Below, piece after piece: positions 44,968 to 53,184 of a stretch of DNA of 64,000 nt. Origin of the DNA: Chitinophagales bacterium (GTDB taxonomy: Bacteria; Bacteroidota; Bacteroidia; Chitinophagales; Saprospiraceae); the NCBI GenBank assembly GCA_017303875.1, contig JAFLBP010000008.1:62001-126000 (forward strand), in the 5' to 3' direction. Below the pieces are notes generated by a model, which had not been told where the DNA came from, did no database searches, and saw only the letters and a program-made list of their open reading frames with translations. A program made the position numbers and the translations under genes. Position 1 is the stretch's first letter. Every line of letters starts with the position of its first letter.

Positions 44968-45576
44968 TTATTTAACGGCGTAGGGGGTTCTGGCTACGAT
45001 GGATCGGCCGAGCGTAAGTTCATCGGCATATTCCAGATCGCCGCCAAAAGAAACCCCGCGCGCGATGGCGCTGAGGGCAACACCCGAATTTTGCAATTGA
45101 CGCGATATATAATAGATCGTGGTTTCGCCTTCTATGGTTGGGCTGATGGCCATAATTACTTCTTTTACTTCGCCGCGGCCACAGCGCTCCACTAAGGGCA
45201 TGATGTTCAGATCGGCCGGCCCGACGCCCTCAATGGGCGAAATGATGCCGCCAAGGATGTGGTACAAACCTCGGAACTGTCCGGTTTCTTCGATGGCCAT
45301 GAGGTCGCGCGCGCTTTCCACCACACAGATGAGGCTGCGGTCGCGGCGCGCATCAGCGCAGATTTCGCACAACTCTTGGTCGGAATAATTGAAGCAGTCG
45401 CGGCAACTCTTCACCCCGGCTTTCATGGCGCTCAGGGCGTTGGCGAATTGCTCGGTTACGCTCCCGTCCTGCTTCAGCAAATGCAGGGTAAGGCGCAGGG
45501 CCGTTTTGCGGCCGATGCCGGGCAGGGAAGCAAATGCATTAACCGATTGCTCTATAAGCTTGGAGGAGAAGGGCAT
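44968..45576 (-). CDS. recR: Recombination protein RecR
   Basis: The 202-residue RecR forms a DNA-clamping ring with RecO for RecA loading at gaps. It has the helix-hairpin-helix SLPGIGRKTALRL, a four-Cys zinc finger (CRDCFNYSDQELCEIC), and a Toprim domain (LICVVESARDLMAIEETG onward, EVIMAISPTIEGETT). A -7 box (TATCTTTG, minus strand 45606-45599) is 22 bp upstream, so it has its own promoter. Confidence 0.97.
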   Translation of the reverse strand: MPFSSKLIEQSVNAFASLPGIGRKTALRLTLHLLKQDGSVTEQFANALSAMKAGVKSCRDCFNYSDQELCEICADARRDRSLICVVESARDLMAIEETGQFRGLYHILGGIISPIEGVGPADLNIMPLVERCGRGEVKEVIMAISPTIEGETTIYYISRQLQNSGVALSAIARGVSFGGDLEYADELTLGRSIVARTPYAVK

Positions 45577-45598
45577 GGCAGGACTGAAAATTAGCGAG

Positions 45599-45606
45599 CA
45601 AAGATA
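45599..45606 (-). promoter_or_regulatory. recR promoter -7 box
   Basis: The minus strand reads TATCTTTG, 22 bp before recR. Confidence 0.58.
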
Positions 45607-45639
45607 GGGGATTTTGGGGACAAGTGATGGGGGAAACCT

Positions 45640-45870
45640 TCAGCAGACACACTTTTTGGGACAGTACCTGCGCTTGTCGTCATTTCCCGGATCGGGGTAG
45701 TCTTTGCCTAATTCTTTTTTGGCTGCTGTTTCGTAGTTGTTGCTCAGGTAGCGCAAAAACAAAAAGGAAAGCATATAATCGCGTAACTGGTCGGCGTTCA
45801 TAGCGCCGCGCAGTTCGTCTGCGATTTTCCAAAGGGTGTTGCCGAGTTGTGTTTGGCTATTGTCTGTTAT
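45640..45870 (-). pseudogene. Decayed N-terminal fragment of type I R-M subunit HsdM
   Basis: The minus strand encodes about 76 residues typical of the HsdM N-terminal domain: QTQLGNTLWKIADELRGAMN, then ADQLRDYMLSFLFLRYLSNN and YETAAKKELGKDYPDP. The expected start Met is ATA (45870-45868) directly after a TAA, and the frame stops after an unrelated tail (KRRYCPKKCVC). The methylase catalytic domain is gone. The upstream side now abuts the 49-bp repeat array. This is a relic of a lost restriction-modification locus, not a working gene. Confidence 0.8.
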
Positions 45871-45901
45871 ATTTTATTAATGCCGATGTTTTGTTTTCCG
45901 T

Positions 45902-46341
45902 CTACGAAGGTGTCAGGGCTACGCCCCTTTTTTGGATGTTGGGGTTTTTGCTACGAAGGTGTCAGGGCTACGCCCCTTTTTTGGATGTTGGGGTTTTTGC
46001 TACGAAGGTGTCAGGGCTACGCCCCTTTTTGGGTTGTTTGGGTCTTTGCTACGAAGGTGTCAGGGCTACGCCCCTTTTTTGATGTTTCGGTTTTCGTCTA
46101 CGAAGATTTCAGGGCTACGCCCCTTTTTTGGTTGTTTGGGTCTTTGCTACGAAGGTGTCAGGGCTACGCCCCTTTTTGGGTTGTTTTGTGCTTCGCTACG
46201 AAGATTTCAGGGCTACGCCCCTTTTTTGGATGTTGGGGTCTTTGCTACGAAGATTTCAGGGCTACGCCCCTTTTTGATGTTTCGGTTTTCGTCTACGAAG
46301 ATTTCAGGGCTACGCCCTGGGTTCAAAAAAATGGGGCGTAG
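45902..46341 (+). repeat. Nine-unit direct array with strict 49-bp period
   Basis: Units begin CTACGAAG at 45902, 45951, 46000, 46049, 46098, 46147, 46196, 46245 and 46293: eight steps, seven of 49 bp and the last of 48. Each has a conserved 27-base part (with GGTGTC or GATTTC variants) and a 22-base T/G-rich part of four types: GGATGTTGGGG (units 1, 2, 7), GGTTGTTTGGG (3, 5), GATGTTTCGG (4, 8) and GGTTGTTTTGTGC (6). Because 49 is not divisible by three, all frames stay open; these ORFs are not genes. Confidence 0.93.
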
Positions 46342-46358
46342 CCCTAAAATCTTCGTAG
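46293..46358. repeat. Left 66-bp hairpin of the transposase unit
   Basis: The arms of about 25 bp (CTACGAAGATTTCAGGGCTA... and its complement ending CTTCGTAG) differ at one base. The loop is TGGGTTC plus an A-run. It nearly matches the hairpin at 47006-47071 base for base. Confidence 0.92.
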
Positions 46359-46405
46359 AATGAAAACCGAAATATCAAAAAAGGGGCGTAGCCCTGAAAT
46401 CTTTC

Positions 46406-46867
46406 CTATTCATAGAATTCAAACAAATATTTTTCATCATATTCAATTTCAAATTTTTGTAAAAGCAAGAGATATTCCTCTTTGAATGTTTGCTTTTTGT
46501 GGTGTTCGGGCTGATTTAAAATGTATTTCACTACATTGTCAATATGTGATTTTGAATAGGTAAATGCCCCGTAGCCATCTTGCCATGAAAATTTACCGGG
46601 TATGTAATTTTTTTCATTGAGCCATTTGGATGAACCTGATTTTACCTGTTCCATCAATTTCGCGGGCGAAAGGGTTGGGTGCATACCAACAAACAAATGG
46701 GTATGATCCGGATTGCAATAGATGGCGTAGGTTTTGCATTTATGATTGTTTACAATGCCGCAGATTACTTTTTCTAATTCATCCCGGAATGATTCTCTGA
46801 TCAGGCTTTCTCGTCCTTTCACGGAAAAGACGAATTGGATGTACAATTGTGTGTAGGTGTTTGCCAT
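46406..46867 (-). CDS. tnpA: IS200/IS605-family HUH transposase (Y1)
   Basis: This 153-residue single-strand DNA transposase is complete. The HUH metal-binding pair is His55 and His57 (NPDHTHLFVG). The candidate catalytic Tyr is Tyr115 in YILNQ, the YxxxQ motif of the family, followed by EHHKKQTFKEEYLLLL. Other family marks are MANTYTQLYIQFVFSVKGRE at the start and KFSWQDGYGAFTYSKS. All catalytic residues are present, so the gene could be active. Its flanks are CTACGAAG hairpins. Lower GC than the neighbouring housekeeping genes supports transfer. Confidence 0.93.
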   Translation of the reverse strand: MANTYTQLYIQFVFSVKGRESLIRESFRDELEKVICGIVNNHKCKTYAIYCNPDHTHLFVGMHPTLSPAKLMEQVKSGSSKWLNEKNYIPGKFSWQDGYGAFTYSKSHIDNVVKYILNQPEHHKKQTFKEEYLLLLQKFEIEYDEKYLFEFYE

Positions 46868-47005
46868 TTTAATTAAGATTTGGTGCGAATTTAAAGACAG
46901 ATGAATGCATTGGCTTTCAAAAGGTTGTCAGAGCGTAATTTTTACCTTCGCGGTGGCTACGAAGGTGTCAGGGCTACGCCCCTTTTTGGGTTTTTTTGTG
47001 CTTCG

Positions 47006-47071
47006 CTACGAAGATTTCAGGGCTACGCCCTTGGGTTCAAAAAAAGGGGCGTAGCCCTAAAATCTTCGTAG
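47006..47071. repeat. Right 66-bp hairpin of the transposase unit
   Basis: This is an inverted pair of CTACGAAGATTTCAGGGCTA-type arms, almost identical to 46293-46358, including the GGGTTC loop. Confidence 0.92.
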
Positions 47072-47287
47072 AAAAAATATGAATAAGGTGTAACAGGAGC
47101 GTAGCCCTGAAATCTCTTTTGTATGTTTATCCATTTTCATCACCGTTTACCAATGGAAATAAGCCCTGCACAACCCTTGCCCCATCCCAAATTAAACTTA
47201 CAACAAACCCATACCCATACCCATACCAAGGCAAAATGATAGCTTACAAGCATCGCGTTGCCACACAAAATCCTGAAAGGTGATAAC

Positions 47288-47324
47288 AAAAAAGCGTCGC
47301 CCCGAACAAAACCCGAAGCGACGC
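47288..47324 (-). terminator. Terminator of the Kazal/PKD secreted protein gene
   Basis: On the minus strand GCGTCGC (47324-47318) pairs with GCGACGC (47300-47294), followed by TTTTTT. It lies 28 bp beyond the stop codon. Confidence 0.87.
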
Positions 47325-47352
47325 CCTTCCTGCCATTGCAGTAACGCCTGCC

Positions 47353-49680
47353 CTAACGCGCAATCACTAAGCGCTTCTCCGCAATGCCTTTATCGGTGTA
47401 AATCCGAATCAGGTACATACCGTCGTCTAAATTGCCCAGCGGCATGCGGTAAGTAAACGAAGGCGCGGGCTGCTGAATGCGCTGAATGGTCTGACCAACC
47501 ACGTTCAGCACTTCAATGCGCTGTACTTGCAGGTCGCCAACAAACAGGTCGGTGTAGCTGCCTGCCGGGTTGGGTTGCAGGCGCACCAGTTCATTGAGCT
47601 GCCGATCCTTCGTCAATACCACATTCTCTAACTTGATCCAGAGCGTATCCATTTCTGTCGGGGCGCTGAGGCTGATCAGGTTGCCCTGCGCATCCTGCGC
47701 CACCACGCCGCCTACCGGAATCACCACCGGAACCGTCAGGCTCGACGTACGGCCGGTAATGTCCACAATGATGATGTAGTTGGTAGAAAACGTCAGCTTG
47801 GCAAGGCTGCCATAACCATTGGCGCCCTGCCCGTTTTTACGGGTGAAGCCCATGTCGAGCTGGCGCTGGTTGTACACGTCCTTGGGATACCACAGGATGT
47901 GATTGGTAAAGCCGAAGAAGGAGTTGTCTTCGTAGTCGGCCTCCGGGTTGGGGTCGATAAAATCGGGGTACCGTAAAGCGAGGGCCAGACCGTAAAGGTC
48001 GAAAACTGGGTTGGTGGGATGGCCTATGCTCAGCTCCGCCTCAATTTCGAGGCTGGCAGGCGGATTCTGCGCATCGATTACAAGGGTATCCAGGGGAAAT
48101 TTTATAGCAAGCTGCGGCTTGCCCGGGATAAAGGCGAGCTCGGTGGTATCAATGGCGGAATAGTGCGGATCAATGGCATCAACATCAAACTCGTTCACAA
48201 TGCCGTCGCCGTTGCAATCGAGGTGTTTGTAATCCACCACATTATTGACTTTTTCCAACCAGTTGGGCGCAAATTGCGGCTTCCAGTCGGCGCTGGCATG
48301 TGGACGCGGCGGACCGGATTTCAGGTATCCGATACCGATATTGAGCAGGTCGATTACGTTGGCGCGCTGGTCGCCGTTGGCATCACCCGGACGCACATAA
48401 TCCGTCGTACCGGGCAGGTAATCGGTTTTCATGAAATTCGCATCTGTAACCAGGAGCCGCGTGTAGGAGGAAATGCAGCTGGTAAAATGGTTCCAGATTG
48501 TGAGGTTCACGCGATAAACGCCGCCATAAGGATAAAAATGGCTGACGGTATCCCACTGCACACCGGTATACGGCAAGGCGCCGTCGCCGAAATCCAGTTG
48601 TTTGGTCACTAAGTTGCCTACCGACTTATTGCGGAAGAGCACCCGATAACCATTCACCGGGTTGCCATTGATGGAAACAATTTCCACCTCGGCCTGGCAA
48701 TCGCCGCTCTGCGCCGCGCATGGTCCCGACCACCAGGCCAGCAAGCCGCTGCGCATGGCGATGCACTCATTCTGATAGGTCTCCCCGTTGCATCCGCAAA
48801 CCGGAGCAAATTCATTGCCGCATTCCAGCGTATTGCCTACCATACCGGGGCTGAAACAGCCGGTTTCAAAGGCATTTATGCCGCGGCAAATGGTCGTTAC
48901 GCAGTGATCGCTGTTGCCCGGCGTACCACTTTCTACCTCCGCACAGAGGTAGTACAGCCCGAAACCGGGGAACTGATATTGAAAATATTGTTGTTCGGAA
49001 AGGATTTGTCCGCTGACGGCATTGCGCCATTTCACCGATTTGAGCGGCGCCGCATTGCCGTTGGGCACCAAACCGGCGTTTAATACCGTACCGTTAATGC
49101 TTGTGCTGATTTTGTACCCGCAGTCGCTAAGCGCCTGGTTGGTCGTTACGGTTTCGCAGTACTGTGTATAACAGCCGAAGGCATCGCTTACCGTCAGGCA
49201 AACATTATAGGGGCCGGGCTGGCTGTAGGTATGAAAAAAGGTGCGGCCCTGCACCGTCTTGCCGTCGCCCAGATTCCATTCCATCAATTGCAGGTTGGGG
49301 TTGCCCACATCCGCAATAAACAGGAAACGATTGGGCTGGGACGCATCGGGAATGACCCGGAAGGAGGCCTGACACTCAGGAACCTGATCGAGGCAAGTCA
49401 GCTTGACTACTTCGGCGCCGGGATAGGCCAGGCAGCCCTGTGGAAGGCTTGCCGGTTCGGCAGTAAACGTGATGATATCGCCCGATTGCGTTCCCGCAAA
49501 TCCGGCAACGGCATAATACAATTCGCCGCCGGGTTCGGCAGAGATGACGATACCACATCCGGGAACAGCATCAACCACTTTGCCCCAGCCGAGGCATTGT
49601 TGTGCCTGCGCCTGTTGAAAGCCCGCAAGGCAGAGGGCGATAAACAAGAGTAATCGAACTTGCTGGTACATTTTTTCCAT
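47353..49680 (-). CDS. Secreted PKD / Kazal / dockerin-like protein with T9SS sorting domain
   Basis: The 775-residue product has a signal peptide (LLLFIALCLAGFQQAQAQ). A PKD domain follows (LMEWNLGDGKTVQGRTFFHT, residues about 100-190), then a Cys-rich Kazal-type inhibitor module (GNEFAPVCGCNGETYQNECI, about 280-320) and a second PKD domain (VTKQLDFGDGALPYTGV). A dockerin-like pair of calcium loops (PGDANGDQRANVIDLLNIGI and LDCNGDGIVNEFDVDAID) spans about 427-503. A beta-rich region and a C-terminal sorting domain (LQPNPAGSYTDLFVGDLQVQ ... GMYLIRIYTDKG) complete it. Export by type IX secretion is expected. A protease-inhibitor role is suggested only by the Kazal module. Confidence 0.87.
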   Translation of the reverse strand: MEKMYQQVRLLLFIALCLAGFQQAQAQQCLGWGKVVDAVPGCGIVISAEPGGELYYAVAGFAGTQSGDIITFTAEPASLPQGCLAYPGAEVVKLTCLDQVPECQASFRVIPDASQPNRFLFIADVGNPNLQLMEWNLGDGKTVQGRTFFHTYSQPGPYNVCLTVSDAFGCYTQYCETVTTNQALSDCGYKISTSINGTVLNAGLVPNGNAAPLKSVKWRNAVSGQILSEQQYFQYQFPGFGLYYLCAEVESGTPGNSDHCVTTICRGINAFETGCFSPGMVGNTLECGNEFAPVCGCNGETYQNECIAMRSGLLAWWSGPCAAQSGDCQAEVEIVSINGNPVNGYRVLFRNKSVGNLVTKQLDFGDGALPYTGVQWDTVSHFYPYGGVYRVNLTIWNHFTSCISSYTRLLVTDANFMKTDYLPGTTDYVRPGDANGDQRANVIDLLNIGIGYLKSGPPRPHASADWKPQFAPNWLEKVNNVVDYKHLDCNGDGIVNEFDVDAIDPHYSAIDTTELAFIPGKPQLAIKFPLDTLVIDAQNPPASLEIEAELSIGHPTNPVFDLYGLALALRYPDFIDPNPEADYEDNSFFGFTNHILWYPKDVYNQRQLDMGFTRKNGQGANGYGSLAKLTFSTNYIIIVDITGRTSSLTVPVVIPVGGVVAQDAQGNLISLSAPTEMDTLWIKLENVVLTKDRQLNELVRLQPNPAGSYTDLFVGDLQVQRIEVLNVVGQTIQRIQQPAPSFTYRMPLGNLDDGMYLIRIYTDKGIAEKRLVIAR

Positions 49681-49703
49681 AATTCCTGAGTTTTAATCGG
49701 ACA

Positions 49704-49726
49704 AGGCCCGGTATTTCGCCGGGCCT
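49704..49726 (-). promoter_or_regulatory. Leader hairpin upstream of the Kazal/PKD gene
   Basis: AGGCCCGG (49704-49711) and CCGGGCCT (49719-49726) form an 8-bp stem 23 bp before the start codon. It may modulate translation or termination; no known class is recognised. Confidence 0.4.
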
Positions 49727-49887
49727 ATATCCGGCAAACACTTTTTCAATTACAAAGATGCAACCATTTTCGGTAGCGTACATATACAATTTTTCTGTTC
49801 TGTCGATTTTTTTTAGTATAAAAAATTTATATAAAAAGTTCAAAGTCAGAAATTTAAATTTACTTTTATGCCTGAAAAATCCCGAAT

Positions 49888-51327
49888 ATGTTCAGCGATA
49901 AATTAACAACGCTGCTGCAATCTTTTTCCAAATATGAATTAAACCGCTTTGGAAAATTTCTGCGCTCCCCCTGGTTCAACGAACAGGACGATGTCGTCCG
50001 CCTGTATGAACTGCTGCGCCTGCTGCTGCGCAAAAATGAAGATGCCCTCCGGGTATTGGACAAAAAAAGCGTCTGGAAAAGTTTGTACGACAAAAAGCCA
50101 TACGACGACGCCCAATTGCGCCGCCTGGCTTCCGACCTCACCCAACTGGGACTGCAATTTCTGAGTGAAGAAAAACGTCGGGAAAATCCGCTGCGCGAAC
50201 TCCTCGACCAGCAGGATGCGCTCGACCGGCCCGAACTCCGAAAGCACCTCGGCAGCCTCGAAAAACAAGCCCTGAAAATATTAGAACAGGAAAAAACACC
50301 CGATGTGGCGCATTACCTGCAATCCTATCAGCTGCACTGGCAGATTTTCAACCGCGCCACCAAGGTGGTGGACACCAGTAATTATCTGGAAAAATTAGCG
50401 CCTGCCGACCGCGCCCTCGACAATTTTTACCTGCTCCAAAAACTCAAATTCTACACCGCCTGGCTCATCTTCTCCGGCATGCGCGCAGGCGCACACGAGG
50501 TCAGCCTCCCCGAAGGTTTTCTTCAAATGACCGAGTCGGAGCACTACCGCGACAACCCGCTGATCGCAACCTACCGACAGGTGCTGCACTGCCTTGTCGA
50601 TCCCGAACAGGAAACCCATTACCGGCAGTTGCGCACCTTGCTGAATACCCATGCCGCACAAATCGGCAAAAGCGACCTGCGCGAATGCTACCTGATCGCA
50701 CAAAATTATTGCGCATTCAAAATCAATCAGGGCCGGACCGAATATTATCAGGAAAATTTTGAACTGTATAAAAGTATTATTGAACAGGAAATTTTACTCG
50801 AAAACGGACAATTACAGGAAGGCATTTTCAAAAATATCGTCACCACCGGATTGCGTGTCGGCGAGTACGATTGGGTCGAGAAATTTATCCGGGAATACGC
50901 CGAATTTTTGCCGCAGTCTATCCGCGAAAATGCCCGCAGCTTCAACTTAGCCAACCTCTACTCGCGCCGGCGCGAGCATGCCCGCGTGATCGAGCTGCTC
51001 CGGAATGTGGAATACAGCGATGTGGTATACGCCCTTGGCTCAAAAGTACTGTTAGTGTACACCTATTATGAAACCAATGAAATGCTGGCGCTCGATTCGC
51101 TGCTCGACAGCTTTCGTATTTACCTGCGCCGCAACAAGCTTATTTCCAAAAACCTGAAAACGGAATACGGCAATTTCCTGAGTTTTGTCAAAAAACTCTC
51201 CTCACTGCTACCCCGGCAACAAACGGAAATTGAACAGGTGCGGCAACGCATTGAAAAATGCAAATCCGTCACTTCCAAAAAATGGCTGCTGGAGAAGGCC
51301 GACGAGCTGCAAAAAATCAAAAAATGA
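49888..51327 (+). CDS. Unknown 479-residue helical protein
   Basis: I do not recognise a named domain. The protein is highly charged and predicted helical throughout (LLQSFSKYELNRFGKFLRSP at the start, LRRLASDLTQLGLQFLSEEK, RREHARVIELLRNVEYSDVV). The spacing suggests TPR-like repeats in the second half. There is no signal peptide or membrane segment, so it is cytoplasmic. It converges with the TPR/EAD-like gene across a long AT-rich inverted repeat. It may be a lineage-restricted protein. Confidence 0.75.
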   Translation: MFSDKLTTLLQSFSKYELNRFGKFLRSPWFNEQDDVVRLYELLRLLLRKNEDALRVLDKKSVWKSLYDKKPYDDAQLRRLASDLTQLGLQFLSEEKRRENPLRELLDQQDALDRPELRKHLGSLEKQALKILEQEKTPDVAHYLQSYQLHWQIFNRATKVVDTSNYLEKLAPADRALDNFYLLQKLKFYTAWLIFSGMRAGAHEVSLPEGFLQMTESEHYRDNPLIATYRQVLHCLVDPEQETHYRQLRTLLNTHAAQIGKSDLRECYLIAQNYCAFKINQGRTEYYQENFELYKSIIEQEILLENGQLQEGIFKNIVTTGLRVGEYDWVEKFIREYAEFLPQSIRENARSFNLANLYSRRREHARVIELLRNVEYSDVVYALGSKVLLVYTYYETNEMLALDSLLDSFRIYLRRNKLISKNLKTEYGNFLSFVKKLSSLLPRQQTEIEQVRQRIEKCKSVTSKKWLLEKADELQKIKK

Positions 51328-51446
51328 TTTTTTTTAATTTTGGATTTTTAATACTTGATTTTTGATTGTCTGGCTCTGGAGTTTTGTTTTAAAACATTGA
51401 TAATCAAGTATTAAAAATCAAGCATCCAAAATTAAAAATCATTTTT
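51320..51446. repeat. AT-rich inverted repeat between convergent genes
   Basis: TTTTTAATACTTGATT near 51346 is repeated inverted as AATCAAGTATTAAAAA near 51402. The outer AATTTTGGAT and ATCCAAAATT pair likewise. The arms include the stop codons of both neighbouring genes. It would fold into a hairpin able to end transcription in both directions. Confidence 0.82.
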
Positions 51447-53027
51447 CGCCAACGGCCTGACCACCGGCGCCTGCTCGATAATTCCCTTGACGCTGACCTT
51501 GTTCTTGTCTGCCGTTTCGAGGGTTTTTCGGGTTGCGGCGGTATCGCCGTCGAGCAAATGGGCCTCGGCCTTGATGCTGTAAGCGGTCACGTTTTTGGCG
51601 TCTTTGCGCAGCACGGCTTCTGCATTTTTGAGGGCTTCGCTGTTGCGGCCCAGCTTGAGATTTTCCCGGGCCAGGTCGATCTGGCTGCGTGCGGAGGGTT
51701 TCTTTTTGGCGGCAGATTCCAGCACTTGCAGGCGTTTTTCGGTGCGGGCTACGCTGTCGCGGAGGTTGTTTTCGCGTAAGGCAATCCAGCTTTTATCGCC
51801 GCCGGGCACTTTTCGGAGCAGTTTGAGGTAATCGTCGGCGAGTTGCACGTGGCCCGATTTCAGGGCGGCATCCACGCGGGCTTTAAGCAGGGTGGAGTCG
51901 GTTTCGCTGCCTTCCACCAATCGGAGATCCTGAATGGCGTTTTCGTAATTGCCTTTTTGCAGGTATAAGGCGCCGCGCATTTCACGGGCGGTATTAAAAT
52001 CGGGGAATTGCTCCAGTAAATCGGAATACATGCCGATAGCGGCTTCTGTTTTTCCGCTGATGGCTAAATTGTAGGCCTGTTGCAGGATCATACCTGTATC
52101 GGCGACGGCGACGCGCATTTCAGCGCCCGCCATATCCTGAGCGGTTGTTTTAGGCAATGCTGCGGCAAAGAAATTGGACGCAATGGGCACTTTGGCGCGG
52201 TTGGCCAACACGATATAGAGGAAACGGGTAACCGCCTCCACATCGCCGGCGAGGCGCTGGCCGCTGCTTTTGAGGCGCAACAGGTCGCCTACACTCGTAT
52301 CGCCGGCGGCATAAACACCACCTTTGTTGAGCAGTACGTAGCGCGCATCAAATTTATATACACTATCGGCTTCGGCCTGATTGATTTTTCCCCACACCAC
52401 CATTTGTACGCCGCATTCCTGACCCATGCGGCTTGCTTCTGCCGGACTGATGTACTCCGTTCCGGCGCTGCTGCTTTTCACATCAGCAGCGGCTTTGAGG
52501 CCGGGATATTTGGCGATCAGGCTGTTGAGGCCGTCGGCAATTTCCACTTCAATTTTACCTGCATTTTTTACGCCGGTTTGTGCAAAAGGCAGCACCAGTA
52601 CCCGAAATTCGGTGCTTTTATCAAATTCCGGGCATTCATCCTGCGTCTTAAAAAAGAAATTCCAGATCAAAAAGGCGGCTGCCAGGGCAAGTATGCCACC
52701 TGCCGAGAGGTAGCGCCAGAGCAGGCTGCGCGAGGGCGGCAGCGCTTCTGTGGGGATAAAACGGCCGTGCTCATAGTGGGCGGCCAGATCAAGCGTTGCG
52801 GCAGCAATCTGGTTGCCGCCGATCACGGCATTTTCGCCGGAAATGGTGCCGCGCAGCAGTTGTTGCTGGAGCTGGGCCAGCTGCCCCTGTTGTATCCGAG
52901 CGGCATTGGCCAATTCTTTACAGCGCGGGTCGCTGTCGAACATAGCGATCAGCATGTTAAGCGCGGCGGCGGTATCGCCCTCCGCGATCTTTTTTCTGAC
53001 AGCAGCTAATTGATTCCGAAGGTCCAT
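51432..53027 (-). CDS. Membrane TPR protein with effector-associated-domain-like N-terminus
   Basis: This 531-residue protein starts with about 85 residues resembling bacterial effector-associated domain 11 (IAEGDTAAALNMLIAMF, then LQQQLLRGTISGENAVIGGN), an adaptor used in conflict systems. One membrane segment follows (residues about 105-126, YLSAGGILALAAAFLIWNFF). A 120-residue domain resembling the TolB-N/FlgO fold comes next (FRVLVLPFAQTGVKNAGKIE; CGVQMVVWGKINQAEADSVY), then TPR repeats (AIGMYSDLLEQFPDFNTARE; YENAIQDLRLVEGSETDSTL). The domain assignments are by eye. It may link a sensor module to a partner effector elsewhere in the genome. Confidence 0.7.
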   Translation of the reverse strand: MDLRNQLAAVRKKIAEGDTAAALNMLIAMFDSDPRCKELANAARIQQGQLAQLQQQLLRGTISGENAVIGGNQIAAATLDLAAHYEHGRFIPTEALPPSRSLLWRYLSAGGILALAAAFLIWNFFFKTQDECPEFDKSTEFRVLVLPFAQTGVKNAGKIEVEIADGLNSLIAKYPGLKAAADVKSSSAGTEYISPAEASRMGQECGVQMVVWGKINQAEADSVYKFDARYVLLNKGGVYAAGDTSVGDLLRLKSSGQRLAGDVEAVTRFLYIVLANRAKVPIASNFFAAALPKTTAQDMAGAEMRVAVADTGMILQQAYNLAISGKTEAAIGMYSDLLEQFPDFNTAREMRGALYLQKGNYENAIQDLRLVEGSETDSTLLKARVDAALKSGHVQLADDYLKLLRKVPGGDKSWIALRENNLRDSVARTEKRLQVLESAAKKKPSARSQIDLARENLKLGRNSEALKNAEAVLRKDAKNVTAYSIKAEAHLLDGDTAATRKTLETADKNKVSVKGIIEQAPVVRPLAKNDF

Positions 53028-53184
53028 GATTAGGCGATATTACACGGGTCAAAACGCAAGCGGCTGCTTGTCGGGTTCCGGGCAATACAAATATCCAAAC
53101 GTGTTAACAATGAATTGATTATAAATGATCTGTTAGGGTAAACTTAAAAACCCTGCAAGGAAATATTAAGGGCGCCGGGCGGTG

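Larger units (their letters stand above)
45902..47117. mobile_element. IS200-like / RAYT-type unit with REP-like repeats
   Basis: An HUH transposase gene (46406-46867, minus) lies between two near-identical 66-bp hairpins at 46293-46358 and 47006-47071. Each is built of CTACGAAGATTTCAGGGCTA and its reverse complement. Direct copies extend to the left as a nine-unit, 49-bp array, and two more degenerate copies flank the right hairpin. The repeats are dense next to the transposase and I saw no copies elsewhere in the window. The layout is that of a REP-associated transposase with its repeats, or of an IS200/IS605 element whose hairpin ends have multiplied. Confidence 0.75.
46868..47352. other. 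Gene-free region right of the transposase
   Basis: It holds a CTACGAAG repeat (46957), the right hairpin (47006-47071), a decayed copy ending near 47117, a short run of ACCCAT units (about 47206-47228) and, on the minus strand, the terminator of the next gene. Confidence 0.75.

Noticed and set aside
45902..46341. CRISPR-like array (regular repeat plus variable part)
   Set aside because: The variable parts are only 22 bases, fall into four recurring types, and the unit is part of hairpins next to an HUH transposase. No cas genes are near.
45847..46363. Overlapping ORFs of about 80-165 residues with GYAPF repeats
   Set aside because: They arise in all three frames from the 49-bp repeats, whose length is not a multiple of three. 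No start or composition supports a gene.
47206..47228. Telomere-like ACCCAT run
   Set aside because: Only about three to four imperfect units in a chromosomal gap; there is no sign of a replicon end.
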